A DNA stretch of 64,000 nucleotides from SHZI01 sp038214295 (GTDB lineage Bacteria; Pseudomonadota; Gammaproteobacteria; Steroidobacterales; GCA-2729495), in NCBI GenBank assembly GCA_038214295.1, contig JBBQSA010000001.1, forward strand, positions 62,001-126,000, written 5' to 3'. This document shows, one piece after another, positions 49,441-57,788 of this stretch. The position numbers and the translations under genes are program-made. The notes beneath the pieces were generated by a model. The model worked only from the letters and a program-made list of their open reading frames with translations, ran no database searches and was not told the DNA's origin. Position 1 is the stretch's first letter, and every line of letters starts with the position of its first letter.

Positions 49441-51492
49441 GTGAGAAAAGCAACATTCACTGTCATCGCGCTGGCACTGCTCGCCCTGTCGGGCCCCGCG
49501 AGCGCTGTAAGCGTGCGCCTGGACGCCCAAAACCAGATCAGCAGCGGCGGCACGCTGAGCACGCTGAAGTGGAAGGCCTGCAGCCCGACCGGCGCTACCA
49601 ACCCCTGCCTCAGCACGACCAATGCCTGGACGCTGGCAAACGCCACGCCCTCCAATGCCGTGTGGGACTGGAATCCCGTGACCGGCGTCCTCTCCATGAC
49701 CGGTACGTTCCAGACCACGTCCTTTGTGTCCAGCAACGCCAACGGCTCGCCGGTGATCAGTGACAAGGTCACCAACCTGGTGATCACCACCGGCGTGGGT
49801 GGGACGGCCACCGCCGCCAGCTACCAGTGCGTCGAGGGCACCTTCCTGTCATCGGTAGGCGCGAACGGCTGCCTGAACACCTCCACGGGAAACGACTTCA
49901 ACAACGAGAGTTCCGCCCTCTACAACGTGGGTGGCAATGCCAACTGCGTGCAGCGCACGGTGGGCGGCGATGACAGCAGCACGGGCAACGTTCGTGGCCT
50001 GGTAAGCGCCGGGGCCACGGGCCCGTGCGAAGCCGTCGATGGCGCCTTCGACCTCTTCACCGTCGTGACGGACAATACCGCCACCGGCGGGCAGCTGGTC
50101 ATCTCGAATGGCATCGCCCAGAACCTGCCGAGCAGCAACTACCTGACGTTCACGGCGGCGCCCGATGCCGTCGACGATGGCCCCTTCAACGCGCCACAGG
50201 ACGTCGAGATTACGCTCGATGTGCTGGCTAACGACGTGAACTTCACGGACCCGGTCACCGTCACTGTTACGACGAACCCCACCAAGGGCACCGCCGTAGT
50301 GACTGGCTCGCCGGGCAACCGGTCGGCCATCCGGATCCTCTACACCGCGAACTCGAACGCCACGGGGCCGGACAGCTTCGTCTACACCGTGCTCAATTCC
50401 GACAACACCACGTCGGACACCGCCACGGTCACGCTGAACACACTGGCCTTCGGCGCCAATGACGACACCGCCTCCACCACCCGCAACAGCGGTGCGATCA
50501 CGATCAACGTGGGCGCCAACGACGTCGGCCTGACGAACCCGGTGACGGTCGTGATTTCGAGCGCACCCAGCCAGGGTGGTTCGGCAACTCCAGGCGCTAG
50601 CGGCCCGGCGGCGAATGCCTCTGTGAGCTATACCCCCGCCACGACGGCGGCCGGTTCGGCGACCTACACCGAGACCTTCACCTACGACATTACTGATGCC
50701 AATGACCTGACCAGCACCGGCACGGTGACAGTCACCGTGAACAACTCGATCCCGGTGGCGGGCATGGGCAGCATCACGATCTCCACGGCGGGCTCGGCCC
50801 CCGGCAGCGCTACGGGCACGTTCAACGCGGGGACCCTTGCCGGCAATAATCTCGGCAATGCCCCGAGCGTCGTCACGGCCACAAACGGGACGAAGGGCAA
50901 CACCAGCGTTGCCGGCAGCGTGGTGAGCTACACCCCGTCCGGGACCTTCTTCAAGGGCACAGACTCCTTCAGCTACACGATCACTGACTCGGATCCGGGG
51001 TCGCCCGAGACCGCGACGAACACGGTCAACGTCACTATCAACGACGTCTCACCGACGATCACGGGCGGCAGCATCAGCACCGCCGCCAGCACCGCCTCGG
51101 TGCCCCGGGCGCTGACGTTCACGCCTGGCAATGGCTCACTCGCTCAGCACACCCTCCTGGTGAGCACCCAGGCCACGAACGGCAGCTGCGCCCTCACTGG
51201 CACCAGCCTCACCTACACGCCGACGGGCGCCTACACGGGCCCTGACAGCTGCGTCGTCACGCTCACCGACGAAGAAGGCGCCGGCCAGAGTGCTAACGCC
51301 ACCTTCACGATCACGGTGAACGCGGCGGGCGGCGGCGGCGGCGGCGGCGGCGGACTGCTGCCCGGTGGCGGTGGCGCCGTCGATCCCTGGAGCCTGGCGC
51401 TCCTCGGCAGCCTGCCCCTGCTGCTGCGCCTGCGGGCGCGGCGGCGGGCGTCGGCCGCCCTTTCCGCCAGCGATACGACCATCAACCAGTAA
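49441..51492 (+). CDS. Cadherin-like surface protein with GlyGly-CTERM-type tail
   Basis: This is 683 residues from a GTG. A signal peptide (ALALLALSGPASA) is followed by an N-terminal domain of about 200 residues with paired cysteines. Tandem Big_9/cadherin-like repeats come next (DAVDDGPFNAPQDVEIT, VLANDVNF, NDDTASTTRNSG, GTDSFSYTITDSDPGS). The C-terminus has a glycine run (GGGGGGGGG), then VDPWSLALLGSLPLLLRL and an arginine cluster, resembling GlyGly-CTERM/rhombosortase tags. It is probably an adhesin or surface-layer protein. Confidence 0.88.
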   Translation: MRKATFTVIALALLALSGPASAVSVRLDAQNQISSGGTLSTLKWKACSPTGATNPCLSTTNAWTLANATPSNAVWDWNPVTGVLSMTGTFQTTSFVSSNANGSPVISDKVTNLVITTGVGGTATAASYQCVEGTFLSSVGANGCLNTSTGNDFNNESSALYNVGGNANCVQRTVGGDDSSTGNVRGLVSAGATGPCEAVDGAFDLFTVVTDNTATGGQLVISNGIAQNLPSSNYLTFTAAPDAVDDGPFNAPQDVEITLDVLANDVNFTDPVTVTVTTNPTKGTAVVTGSPGNRSAIRILYTANSNATGPDSFVYTVLNSDNTTSDTATVTLNTLAFGANDDTASTTRNSGAITINVGANDVGLTNPVTVVISSAPSQGGSATPGASGPAANASVSYTPATTAAGSATYTETFTYDITDANDLTSTGTVTVTVNNSIPVAGMGSITISTAGSAPGSATGTFNAGTLAGNNLGNAPSVVTATNGTKGNTSVAGSVVSYTPSGTFFKGTDSFSYTITDSDPGSPETATNTVNVTINDVSPTITGGSISTAASTASVPRALTFTPGNGSLAQHTLLVSTQATNGSCALTGTSLTYTPTGAYTGPDSCVVTLTDEEGAGQSANATFTITVNAAGGGGGGGGGLLPGGGGAVDPWSLALLGSLPLLLRLRARRRASAALSASDTTINQ

Positions 51493-51517
51493 CAGCCAGT
51501 CACCAGGGGTAGTGGGG

Positions 51518-54340
51518 ATGAGCACAGTCAGCAAGCGTCTCGGACGCCAGTCCATCGTGTCCGCGACGGCAATCACCGCGGGCCTGGTCGCCGGCCTCGG
51601 ACTCCCTGCCCTGGGCCAGGCTCAGGAACTCAGCGAGATCGTCGTCACGGCGCGCCGCGTCGAGGAGAAGCTGAAGGAGGTGCCGCTGTCGATTACAGCC
51701 TTCGACTCCAAGACCATCGAGGCCGCCGGCATCACGAATCTGCAGGACGTCGCCAACCTCACCCCCGGACTCTCGTTTTTCAATGCCTTTGGCGAAAACC
51801 TGCCGGTACCGGTCATCCGCGGCATCGTTCCGCAGGACATCTTCGGCGAGAACGCGACCGCCATTTTTGTTGACGGCATCTTCATCTCCGGCCGGGAGGG
51901 GCTCAATTTCAGCCAGCTGGACATGGAACGGGTCGAGGTCCTGAAGGGTCCGCAAAGTGCCCAGTACGGCCGGAATGCATTCGCCGGCGCGATCAACTAC
52001 GTGATGAAGGCACCCTCTGACGTCTTCGAGGCCCGCACCGATGGCGAGCTGGGTAATCGCGGCAAGCGCAAGGTCTTCGGCGTCGTCAGCGGCCCACTCC
52101 TCGGCGAGCAACTCACCGGCCGGATCTCGGGTGTCTACGACGAATGGGACGGCTCCTACGACAACAGTCTCGCCGGCGGTAACGACATCGGCGGGTATCG
52201 CTACCGGAGCCTGCAGGGCAAGCTCCGCTGGCGACCGATTGAAAGCCTGGACATCACCCTTGGCGCCTATTATTCCAACGACCGGGTCGACGATCCCGCC
52301 GCCGCCAGCCTGCCGGCGAACTGCGAGGACCAGGTGGAGCAGACGTCGGCCAACGCGAGTGAAGGGCCCTTTCCCCGCTTGCAGAATTTCTGCGGCCGGG
52401 TGCCCCGTCTCGCGGGCCTGCCGGATGCCCTGGACGCCAGCCAGTTTCCGAATATCGTCTCGCTACCGAACTCTGTCACCGACCACTCCATGCCCAAGGT
52501 CGCGGAAGCCACGGGCGAGGACAGAAACCTGATTCGTTCCAGCCTGAACATCTCCTGGGACGTGGACTTCGGCACCTTCAGCTTCCTCACCGGCTATTCG
52601 GACACGAAGCAGAGTTCCAACTCCGACTTCGGCCGGAGCACGGGGAACTCCATCCCGCTGGCCTATTGCAACGACTTCACCTACTCCGGCGTCGCCCAGT
52701 GCCAGACACCGGCCAACTGGTCCCGGGCACCCATGGGCTTCGTCAACATCGAGAACGGCGACACCACCGAAGAGTGGAGCCAGGAAATCCGCTTCACGAG
52801 TCCGCAGGACCAGCGCCTGCGCTACGCCGCGGGCTTCTACTACTACAACGTCGAGCAGAAGTCTTACCCGGGCAACCCCGTCGCAACCACCCAGCTGCCG
52901 GACTCGATATTCAACATCGGCCTCGGCCCCGTCGCCTACCCGACGGCACTGGCAATCGGCTCCTACATCTTTGCCACGTCGCTCACACCCGACGGCGGGA
53001 TCGACCCCCTGAAACGTCCCGTGGACCAAATCAGCACGGAATCGTGGTCGATATTCGGATCGACGAACTTCGATATCACCGACCAATGGCAGGTGGGTGC
53101 GGAAATGCGCCTTTCCCAGGAGCGTAAAGACGGTTCCGGCTATCTTTACGCCCTGTGCGACAACGGCACGGATCCACTTACGGGTGACCCCATCGGCGCC
53201 GACCAGTTCCCCTATAACTTCCCGGACGTGGTCGCCTGCGGCGACGATTACTACGACCTGCGGCTGACCGCGCCTGGTGTGCAGGCGGACCGCTCGGTGC
53301 GCTTCGAGAGTGTTACGGGCCGGGTGGACCTCAAGTACATCTTCGACAGCGGCTGGATGACCTACGGATCCGTCGCCCGGGGCAAGAAGCCCGGTGGCCT
53401 CCAGTTCATCAGTACGACGTTGCTGGACGGCAACGATGTCCTTTTCGTCAATGACTTCGGACAGGAAGAGATCACGTCCTACGAGCTCGGCGCAAAGGGC
53501 TACTCGGCCGACAAGCGCGTCGGGGTGGATGTGGCCGCCTACTACAGCGACTGGCGGAACATCGTGCTTCGACAGCTGCAGAGTTTTGCACCCGACGGCC
53601 GGGAGCTCGAGCAGCCGGTGGGGCTCAACGTGAATTCCGGGGACGCCGAGGTCTGGGGCTGGGAATTCACGTCGGACGTCGCGTTCACCGATAACCTGAC
53701 GGGGCGTCTTACAGTCGGCTACACGGACTCTGTCCTGAAGAACGCGCTCCAGGACACCTATGGGCTCTTCCCGAGCTTCTATACCCGGGAGCCCAGCTGC
53801 GCACCGGGGGTGATCCAGGCCCTGCCGGACCTGACTCCATTGACTGACGACAACGAGGCCCAGATCGACAAGGCGGCCGCCTGCCGGAAGCTGAGCGGGG
53901 ATGTCTCCGGCAATGTCCAGCAGCGCCAGCCACCGTGGACGGCCAGCACTTCCTTGACCTACAAGCGCGCGCTGGTGGGTAACTGGGACTGGTTCACCCG
54001 GGCCGACGCCAACTACCTGGGCAAGATCTACGTCGGCAATGACAACCAGAACTACCTGCCGTCGCGTACCAACGTGAACCTGCGGCTTGGTGCCGAGTCA
54101 CCCCGCTACTCGGTTGAGTTCTGGGTGCGCAACCTGTTCAGCAACAACAACCCCATCGCGGCGTTCCGCGATATCTACTGGACGAACGATTCGGATGTGC
54201 AGGGCCTCGAGAACCCGGCCACGATCCGCGAAGCGTCGAACTTCGATGACTTCCCGCCGTTCCGGTTGTCGGTGACCTACCCGAGCCTGCGCACCTTCGG
54301 CCTGATCGGCAAGATCCGCTTCGGCGGCGCCCAGCTCTAG
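51518..54340 (+). CDS. TonB-dependent outer-membrane receptor
   Basis: This is 940 residues. The signal peptide ends near LGQAQE, directly followed by a TonB-box-like LSEIVVTARRVEE. The plug domain shows NLQDVANLTPGLSF, VIRGI and VLKGPQSAQYGRNAFAGAINYV. A 22-stranded barrel follows, with many FDITDQWQVGAEM-type strands, ending YPSLRTFGLIGKIRF. Receptors of this iron-complex type also import other ligands. No siderophore or sugar genes adjoin it, so the ligand is unknown. Its stop shares a CTAG with the convergent reductase gene. Confidence 0.94.
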   Translation: MSTVSKRLGRQSIVSATAITAGLVAGLGLPALGQAQELSEIVVTARRVEEKLKEVPLSITAFDSKTIEAAGITNLQDVANLTPGLSFFNAFGENLPVPVIRGIVPQDIFGENATAIFVDGIFISGREGLNFSQLDMERVEVLKGPQSAQYGRNAFAGAINYVMKAPSDVFEARTDGELGNRGKRKVFGVVSGPLLGEQLTGRISGVYDEWDGSYDNSLAGGNDIGGYRYRSLQGKLRWRPIESLDITLGAYYSNDRVDDPAAASLPANCEDQVEQTSANASEGPFPRLQNFCGRVPRLAGLPDALDASQFPNIVSLPNSVTDHSMPKVAEATGEDRNLIRSSLNISWDVDFGTFSFLTGYSDTKQSSNSDFGRSTGNSIPLAYCNDFTYSGVAQCQTPANWSRAPMGFVNIENGDTTEEWSQEIRFTSPQDQRLRYAAGFYYYNVEQKSYPGNPVATTQLPDSIFNIGLGPVAYPTALAIGSYIFATSLTPDGGIDPLKRPVDQISTESWSIFGSTNFDITDQWQVGAEMRLSQERKDGSGYLYALCDNGTDPLTGDPIGADQFPYNFPDVVACGDDYYDLRLTAPGVQADRSVRFESVTGRVDLKYIFDSGWMTYGSVARGKKPGGLQFISTTLLDGNDVLFVNDFGQEEITSYELGAKGYSADKRVGVDVAAYYSDWRNIVLRQLQSFAPDGRELEQPVGLNVNSGDAEVWGWEFTSDVAFTDNLTGRLTVGYTDSVLKNALQDTYGLFPSFYTREPSCAPGVIQALPDLTPLTDDNEAQIDKAAACRKLSGDVSGNVQQRQPPWTASTSLTYKRALVGNWDWFTRADANYLGKIYVGNDNQNYLPSRTNVNLRLGAESPRYSVEFWVRNLFSNNNPIAAFRDIYWTNDSDVQGLENPATIREASNFDDFPPFRLSVTYPSLRTFGLIGKIRFGGAQL

Positions 54341-55368
54341 CCCGGCCAGTCCACCTGCCGCCGGACCGTGCCGTAGAGCATGTCCCGGAAGAACTCTCCG
54401 GCGAGCAGGGACTCGGGATAGGCCGGCGCGGGCGGCGCCAGGGCGTCGATTTCGGCAAGCAGTTCCGGGCCCAGGGCCACGTCGGCGCCGCCGAGGTTTT
54501 GCCGGAGCTGCTCGACGGTACGGGCCCCGATTACGGGGATCACCTGGCCTGAGCCCTGCCGAAGGAGCCAGGCCAGCGCCAGCGCCGCTGGCGCGCAGCC
54601 CGCCCGGGACGCGATCTTCTCGAGGCCAGTCGCGATTTCCTGGTTGCGCGGCGTCAGCGTCCGCGCCCCCATCGGTCCCGCCAGCCGGCCACCTCCGGCC
54701 CCTGACCCGTACTTCCCCGTGAGCAGTCCGCCCGCCAGCGGGCTCCAGGCGGTCACCGCCATGTCCAGCGCGGCGGCCATGGGGAGGAAATCAGCCTCGA
54801 TGCTCCGCTCCACCAGGTTGTAGTGCAGCTGCAGGGCGCAGAACGGCGTCAGGCCCCGCTCGGCCGCGAGCACGCTGGCGGCCGCCGCGACCCAGGCCGG
54901 CACGTTGGAGATGCCCACGTGCAGCACCTTGCCGGCCCGCACCTGGTCGTCCAGCGCCCGCATCAATGCACCCAGGTCCGTGTGGCGGTCCCAGCCGTGC
55001 ACCCAGTAGAGGTCCAGGTAGTCGGTACCGAGACGCTTCAGGCTGTCCTCCAGGGACTGCACCAGGTTCTTGCGGTGACTGCCGCCGGCGTTCGGGTCGG
55101 CGGGATTGGTGCTGAGGGTGTACTTGCTCGCGATGACCAGCTGCTGGCGTTCGGGCTTGATCAGCGGACAGAGGATGCGCTCGCTGGTGCCCCGGTTGTA
55201 GATGTTGGCCGTGTCGATGAAATTGCCGCCCGCCTCGCGAAAGGCCTCGAAGACCGGGCGGGCGCCGGCCTCGGGAACACCGATGCCGAATTCCTCGCCG
55301 AAGGTCATCGTGCCGAGGCAGAGCTCCGACACCCGCAGCCCGCTATTACCCAGCAACCGGTAGCGCAT
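54337..55368 (-). CDS. Aldo/keto reductase
   Basis: This is 343 residues from the ATG at 55368. The catalytic tetrad is complete: Asp52 and Tyr57 in NFIDTANIYNRG, Lys82 in ASKYTL and His124 in LYWVHGWD. It is a TIM-barrel NADPH-dependent carbonyl reductase of the AKR11/12-like bacterial group. It follows the dihydroorotase gene with 14 bases between. Substrate unknown. Confidence 0.94.
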   Translation of the reverse strand: MRYRLLGNSGLRVSELCLGTMTFGEEFGIGVPEAGARPVFEAFREAGGNFIDTANIYNRGTSERILCPLIKPERQQLVIASKYTLSTNPADPNAGGSHRKNLVQSLEDSLKRLGTDYLDLYWVHGWDRHTDLGALMRALDDQVRAGKVLHVGISNVPAWVAAAASVLAAERGLTPFCALQLHYNLVERSIEADFLPMAAALDMAVTAWSPLAGGLLTGKYGSGAGGGRLAGPMGARTLTPRNQEIATGLEKIASRAGCAPAALALAWLLRQGSGQVIPVIGARTVEQLRQNLGGADVALGPELLAEIDALAPPAPAYPESLLAGEFFRDMLYGTVRRQVDWPG

Positions 55369-55382
55369 GTCTATGCTCCCCC

Positions 55383-56726
55383 CTAGCGTCCGCCGCAGTC
55401 CAGCCGCTGGCCGGCGACGGCGTCCGTGACCCTGCCGCCTTCCCAGGCCACCACGCCGTTGACGAGCGTCATGACGATGGAGGACCGGAAAGTGTCGCCC
55501 TCGAAAGGCGACCAGCCGCACTTCGACAGCACGTCTTCCCGGCGCACAGTGGTCGGCTGCATATGGTCGATCAGCACCAGGTCTGCAAAATAGCCCTCCC
55601 GGATGTAACCCCGGTCCCGGATCGCGAACAGGTCCGCCACCCGGTGGCTGGTCTTCTCGACGATCAGTTCCAGCGGCAGCGTGCCGGCGTGGACGTGCTC
55701 CAGCAGCATCAGCAGCGCGTGCTGGACCAGCGGCAGGCCCGACGGTGCCTTGAAGTACTTCTCCTGCTTCTCGGCCAGGGTGTGCGGCGCGTGGTCGGTG
55801 GCAATCACCGCCAGACGCCCGTCCCTGAGGCCTTCGATCAGGGCCAGGCGGTCCGCGGCCGTCTTGATGGCCGGGTTGCACTTGATGAGGGCGCCGCGGC
55901 TTGCGTAGGCGCTGTCGTCGAAGTGGAGCATGTGCACGCAGACCTCGGCGGTGATGCGCTTGCCGTTCAGGGGCCCCGGCTCGAAGAGCGCCAGTTCCTT
56001 CGCTGTCGACAGGTGCAGCACGTGCAGGCGGGTGCCGTGGCGTTTCGCCAGGGTCGTGGCGAGCACCGTCGACTTGTAGCATGACTCTTCCGAGCGGATC
56101 AGCGGGTGGGCCGAAAAGGGCACGTCCTCGCCGTACTCCTGCCGGAAGCGCTCCTCGTTGGCCTTGATGGTGGGCGTGTCCTCGCAGTGGGTTGCGATCA
56201 GCGTGGGGCACTCGGCAAAGATCCGGCCCAGGGTGTCCGGGTTGTCGACCAGCATGTTGCCGGTGGATGCCCCCATGAAGACCTTCACCCCGCAGCAGTC
56301 GCCCGGCTGCAGCGCCCGGATCTCGTCCAGGTTGTCGTTGGCCGCGCCGAAATAGAAGGAGAAATTGGCCTTCGAGCGCCCGCGGGCCAGCCGGTACTTG
56401 TCCATCAGCACGGCCCGGCTGGTGACGTTCGGGATCGTGTTCGGCATGTCCATGAAGCTCGTGATCCCGCCCGCCACGGCGGCGGCGGACTCGGTCGCCA
56501 GGGTTCCCTTGTGAGTGAGCCCCGGCTCCCGGAAGTGCACCTGGTCGTCGATGAAGCCCGGCAGCAGGTACTTACCCCGGGCATCGATGATCCGGTCGAC
56601 CCGGCCAGCCGGGATCTGCCGCGCCACCTTGTCGATCCGGCCGCGGCGGATGAGCACGTCGCCAGCCACTACCCGCCCCTCGTTGCAGATGAGCGCGTTG
56701 GTGATCAGGAGGGTCTCGTCGGTCAT
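55383..56726 (-). CDS. pyrC: Dihydroorotase (DDQVHFREPG subtype)
   Basis: This is 447 residues from the ATG at 56726. The metal motif reads GFIDDQVHFREPG, then AAAVAGGITSFMDMPNT, KVFMGASTGNMLV with the carbamylated-lysine region, ATHCEDT, and catalytic Asp in ATDHAPH. The Q in place of the first His of HxH is, from memory, normal for the subgroup also found in Bacteroidetes. It makes dihydroorotate in pyrimidine synthesis. Upstream on the same strand is the prolyl aminopeptidase gene. Confidence 0.92.
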   Translation of the reverse strand: MTDETLLITNALICNEGRVVAGDVLIRRGRIDKVARQIPAGRVDRIIDARGKYLLPGFIDDQVHFREPGLTHKGTLATESAAAVAGGITSFMDMPNTIPNVTSRAVLMDKYRLARGRSKANFSFYFGAANDNLDEIRALQPGDCCGVKVFMGASTGNMLVDNPDTLGRIFAECPTLIATHCEDTPTIKANEERFRQEYGEDVPFSAHPLIRSEESCYKSTVLATTLAKRHGTRLHVLHLSTAKELALFEPGPLNGKRITAEVCVHMLHFDDSAYASRGALIKCNPAIKTAADRLALIEGLRDGRLAVIATDHAPHTLAEKQEKYFKAPSGLPLVQHALLMLLEHVHAGTLPLELIVEKTSHRVADLFAIRDRGYIREGYFADLVLIDHMQPTTVRREDVLSKCGWSPFEGDTFRSSIVMTLVNGVVAWEGGRVTDAVAGQRLDCGGR

Positions 56727-56739
56727 CGGTCGGGCCCGG

Positions 56740-57702
56740 TCAGGTGGGTGGGCGGAGGGCAAACTGGTCGGTGGCGATGATCAGCTCATGCACGATGCCC
56801 GGTTCGAACGCCGAGTGGCCCGCGTCCGGCACGATGCGCAGCTCCGCCTCGGGCCAGGCCCGGTGCAGGTCCCAGGCGCTGCGCAGGGGGCAGACCACAT
56901 CATAGCGACCCTGTACGATGACGGCCGGAATGGAACGGATCCGGTCCACGTCCCTGAGGATCTGGTCCGGCACTGCCATGAAGGCCTGGTTGACGAAGTA
57001 GTGGGCCTCGATACGCGCGAAGGCCAGGGCAAACCGGTCGGCTCCGAAGCGCTCGACCGTCGCAGCGGAGGGCAGCAGGTGGCTTGTACTGCCCTCCCAG
57101 ACAGACCAGCGGCGGGCTGCCTCCAGCGCCATTTGGGGATCGGGGCCGGTCAGGCGCCGGTGATAGGCGCCGAGCATGTCGTGGCGCTCCGCCGCCGGGA
57201 TGAAATCCCGGTAGGCCTCCCAGGCGTCGGGGTACAGGTCGCCCGCGCCCTGCTGGTAGAACCAGGCGATCTCCGCCGGACGCAGCAGGAAGATGCCGCG
57301 GAGCACGAGCGCTGTCACCCGCTCCGGGTGCGTCTCGGCGTAGAGCAGCGACAGCGTGCTGCCCCAGGAGCCACCGAAGACCAGCCAGCGCTCGATCCCG
57401 AGACGCTCCCGGAGCCTCTCCACGTCGGCGATGAGATCCCAGGTGGTGTTCTCGCGCAGTTCGGCGTGAGGCCGGCTGCGACCGCAACCGCGCTGGTCCA
57501 GCAGGATGATCCGGTAGCGGGCGGGATCGAAGAAGCGGCGCGGCGTGACGTCGCCGCCGCCGCCCGGGCCGCCGTGCAGGAAAACCGCCGGCAGGCCCTG
57601 CGGATTGCCGCATTGCTCGTAGTAGACCTCGTGCAGCCCCGATAAGGCCAGGTGGCCTGCGTCGTAGGGCTCCAGGGCGGGATACAGGGTCCGGCGCGGC
57701 AT
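56740..57702 (-). CDS. pip: Prolyl aminopeptidase (proline iminopeptidase)
   Basis: This is 320 residues from the ATG at 57702. It has HGGPGGGGDVTPRRFFDP and LDQRGCGRS for the oxyanion and acid region, nucleophile Ser in FGGSWGSTLSLLYA, Asp in QGRYDVVCP and His in PDAGHSAFEPG. This is the full S33 peptidase set. It releases N-terminal proline from peptides in the cytosol. It diverges from the M16 peptidase gene at 57789. Confidence 0.95.
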   Translation of the reverse strand: MPRRTLYPALEPYDAGHLALSGLHEVYYEQCGNPQGLPAVFLHGGPGGGGDVTPRRFFDPARYRIILLDQRGCGRSRPHAELRENTTWDLIADVERLRERLGIERWLVFGGSWGSTLSLLYAETHPERVTALVLRGIFLLRPAEIAWFYQQGAGDLYPDAWEAYRDFIPAAERHDMLGAYHRRLTGPDPQMALEAARRWSVWEGSTSHLLPSAATVERFGADRFALAFARIEAHYFVNQAFMAVPDQILRDVDRIRSIPAVIVQGRYDVVCPLRSAWDLHRAWPEAELRIVPDAGHSAFEPGIVHELIIATDQFALRPPT

Positions 57703-57788
57703 CGCCACATTCTGGCATTTTCGGCGCCAGTTGTTCGATCCGGCGGGCATCGCCAGCTAGAATCCGGCACCACTTCCGGGAACCTGCC

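Noticed and set aside
51326..51360. GGC run as a possible microsatellite or element end
   Set aside because: It encodes the glycine run of the C-terminal sorting-type tail in frame and is explained by the protein.
55383..56726. Dihydroorotase appears to lack the first His of the HxH metal motif
   Set aside because: DDQVHFREPG is, to my knowledge, the regular form in a dihydroorotase subgroup common in Bacteroidetes, so it is not a sign of inactivity.
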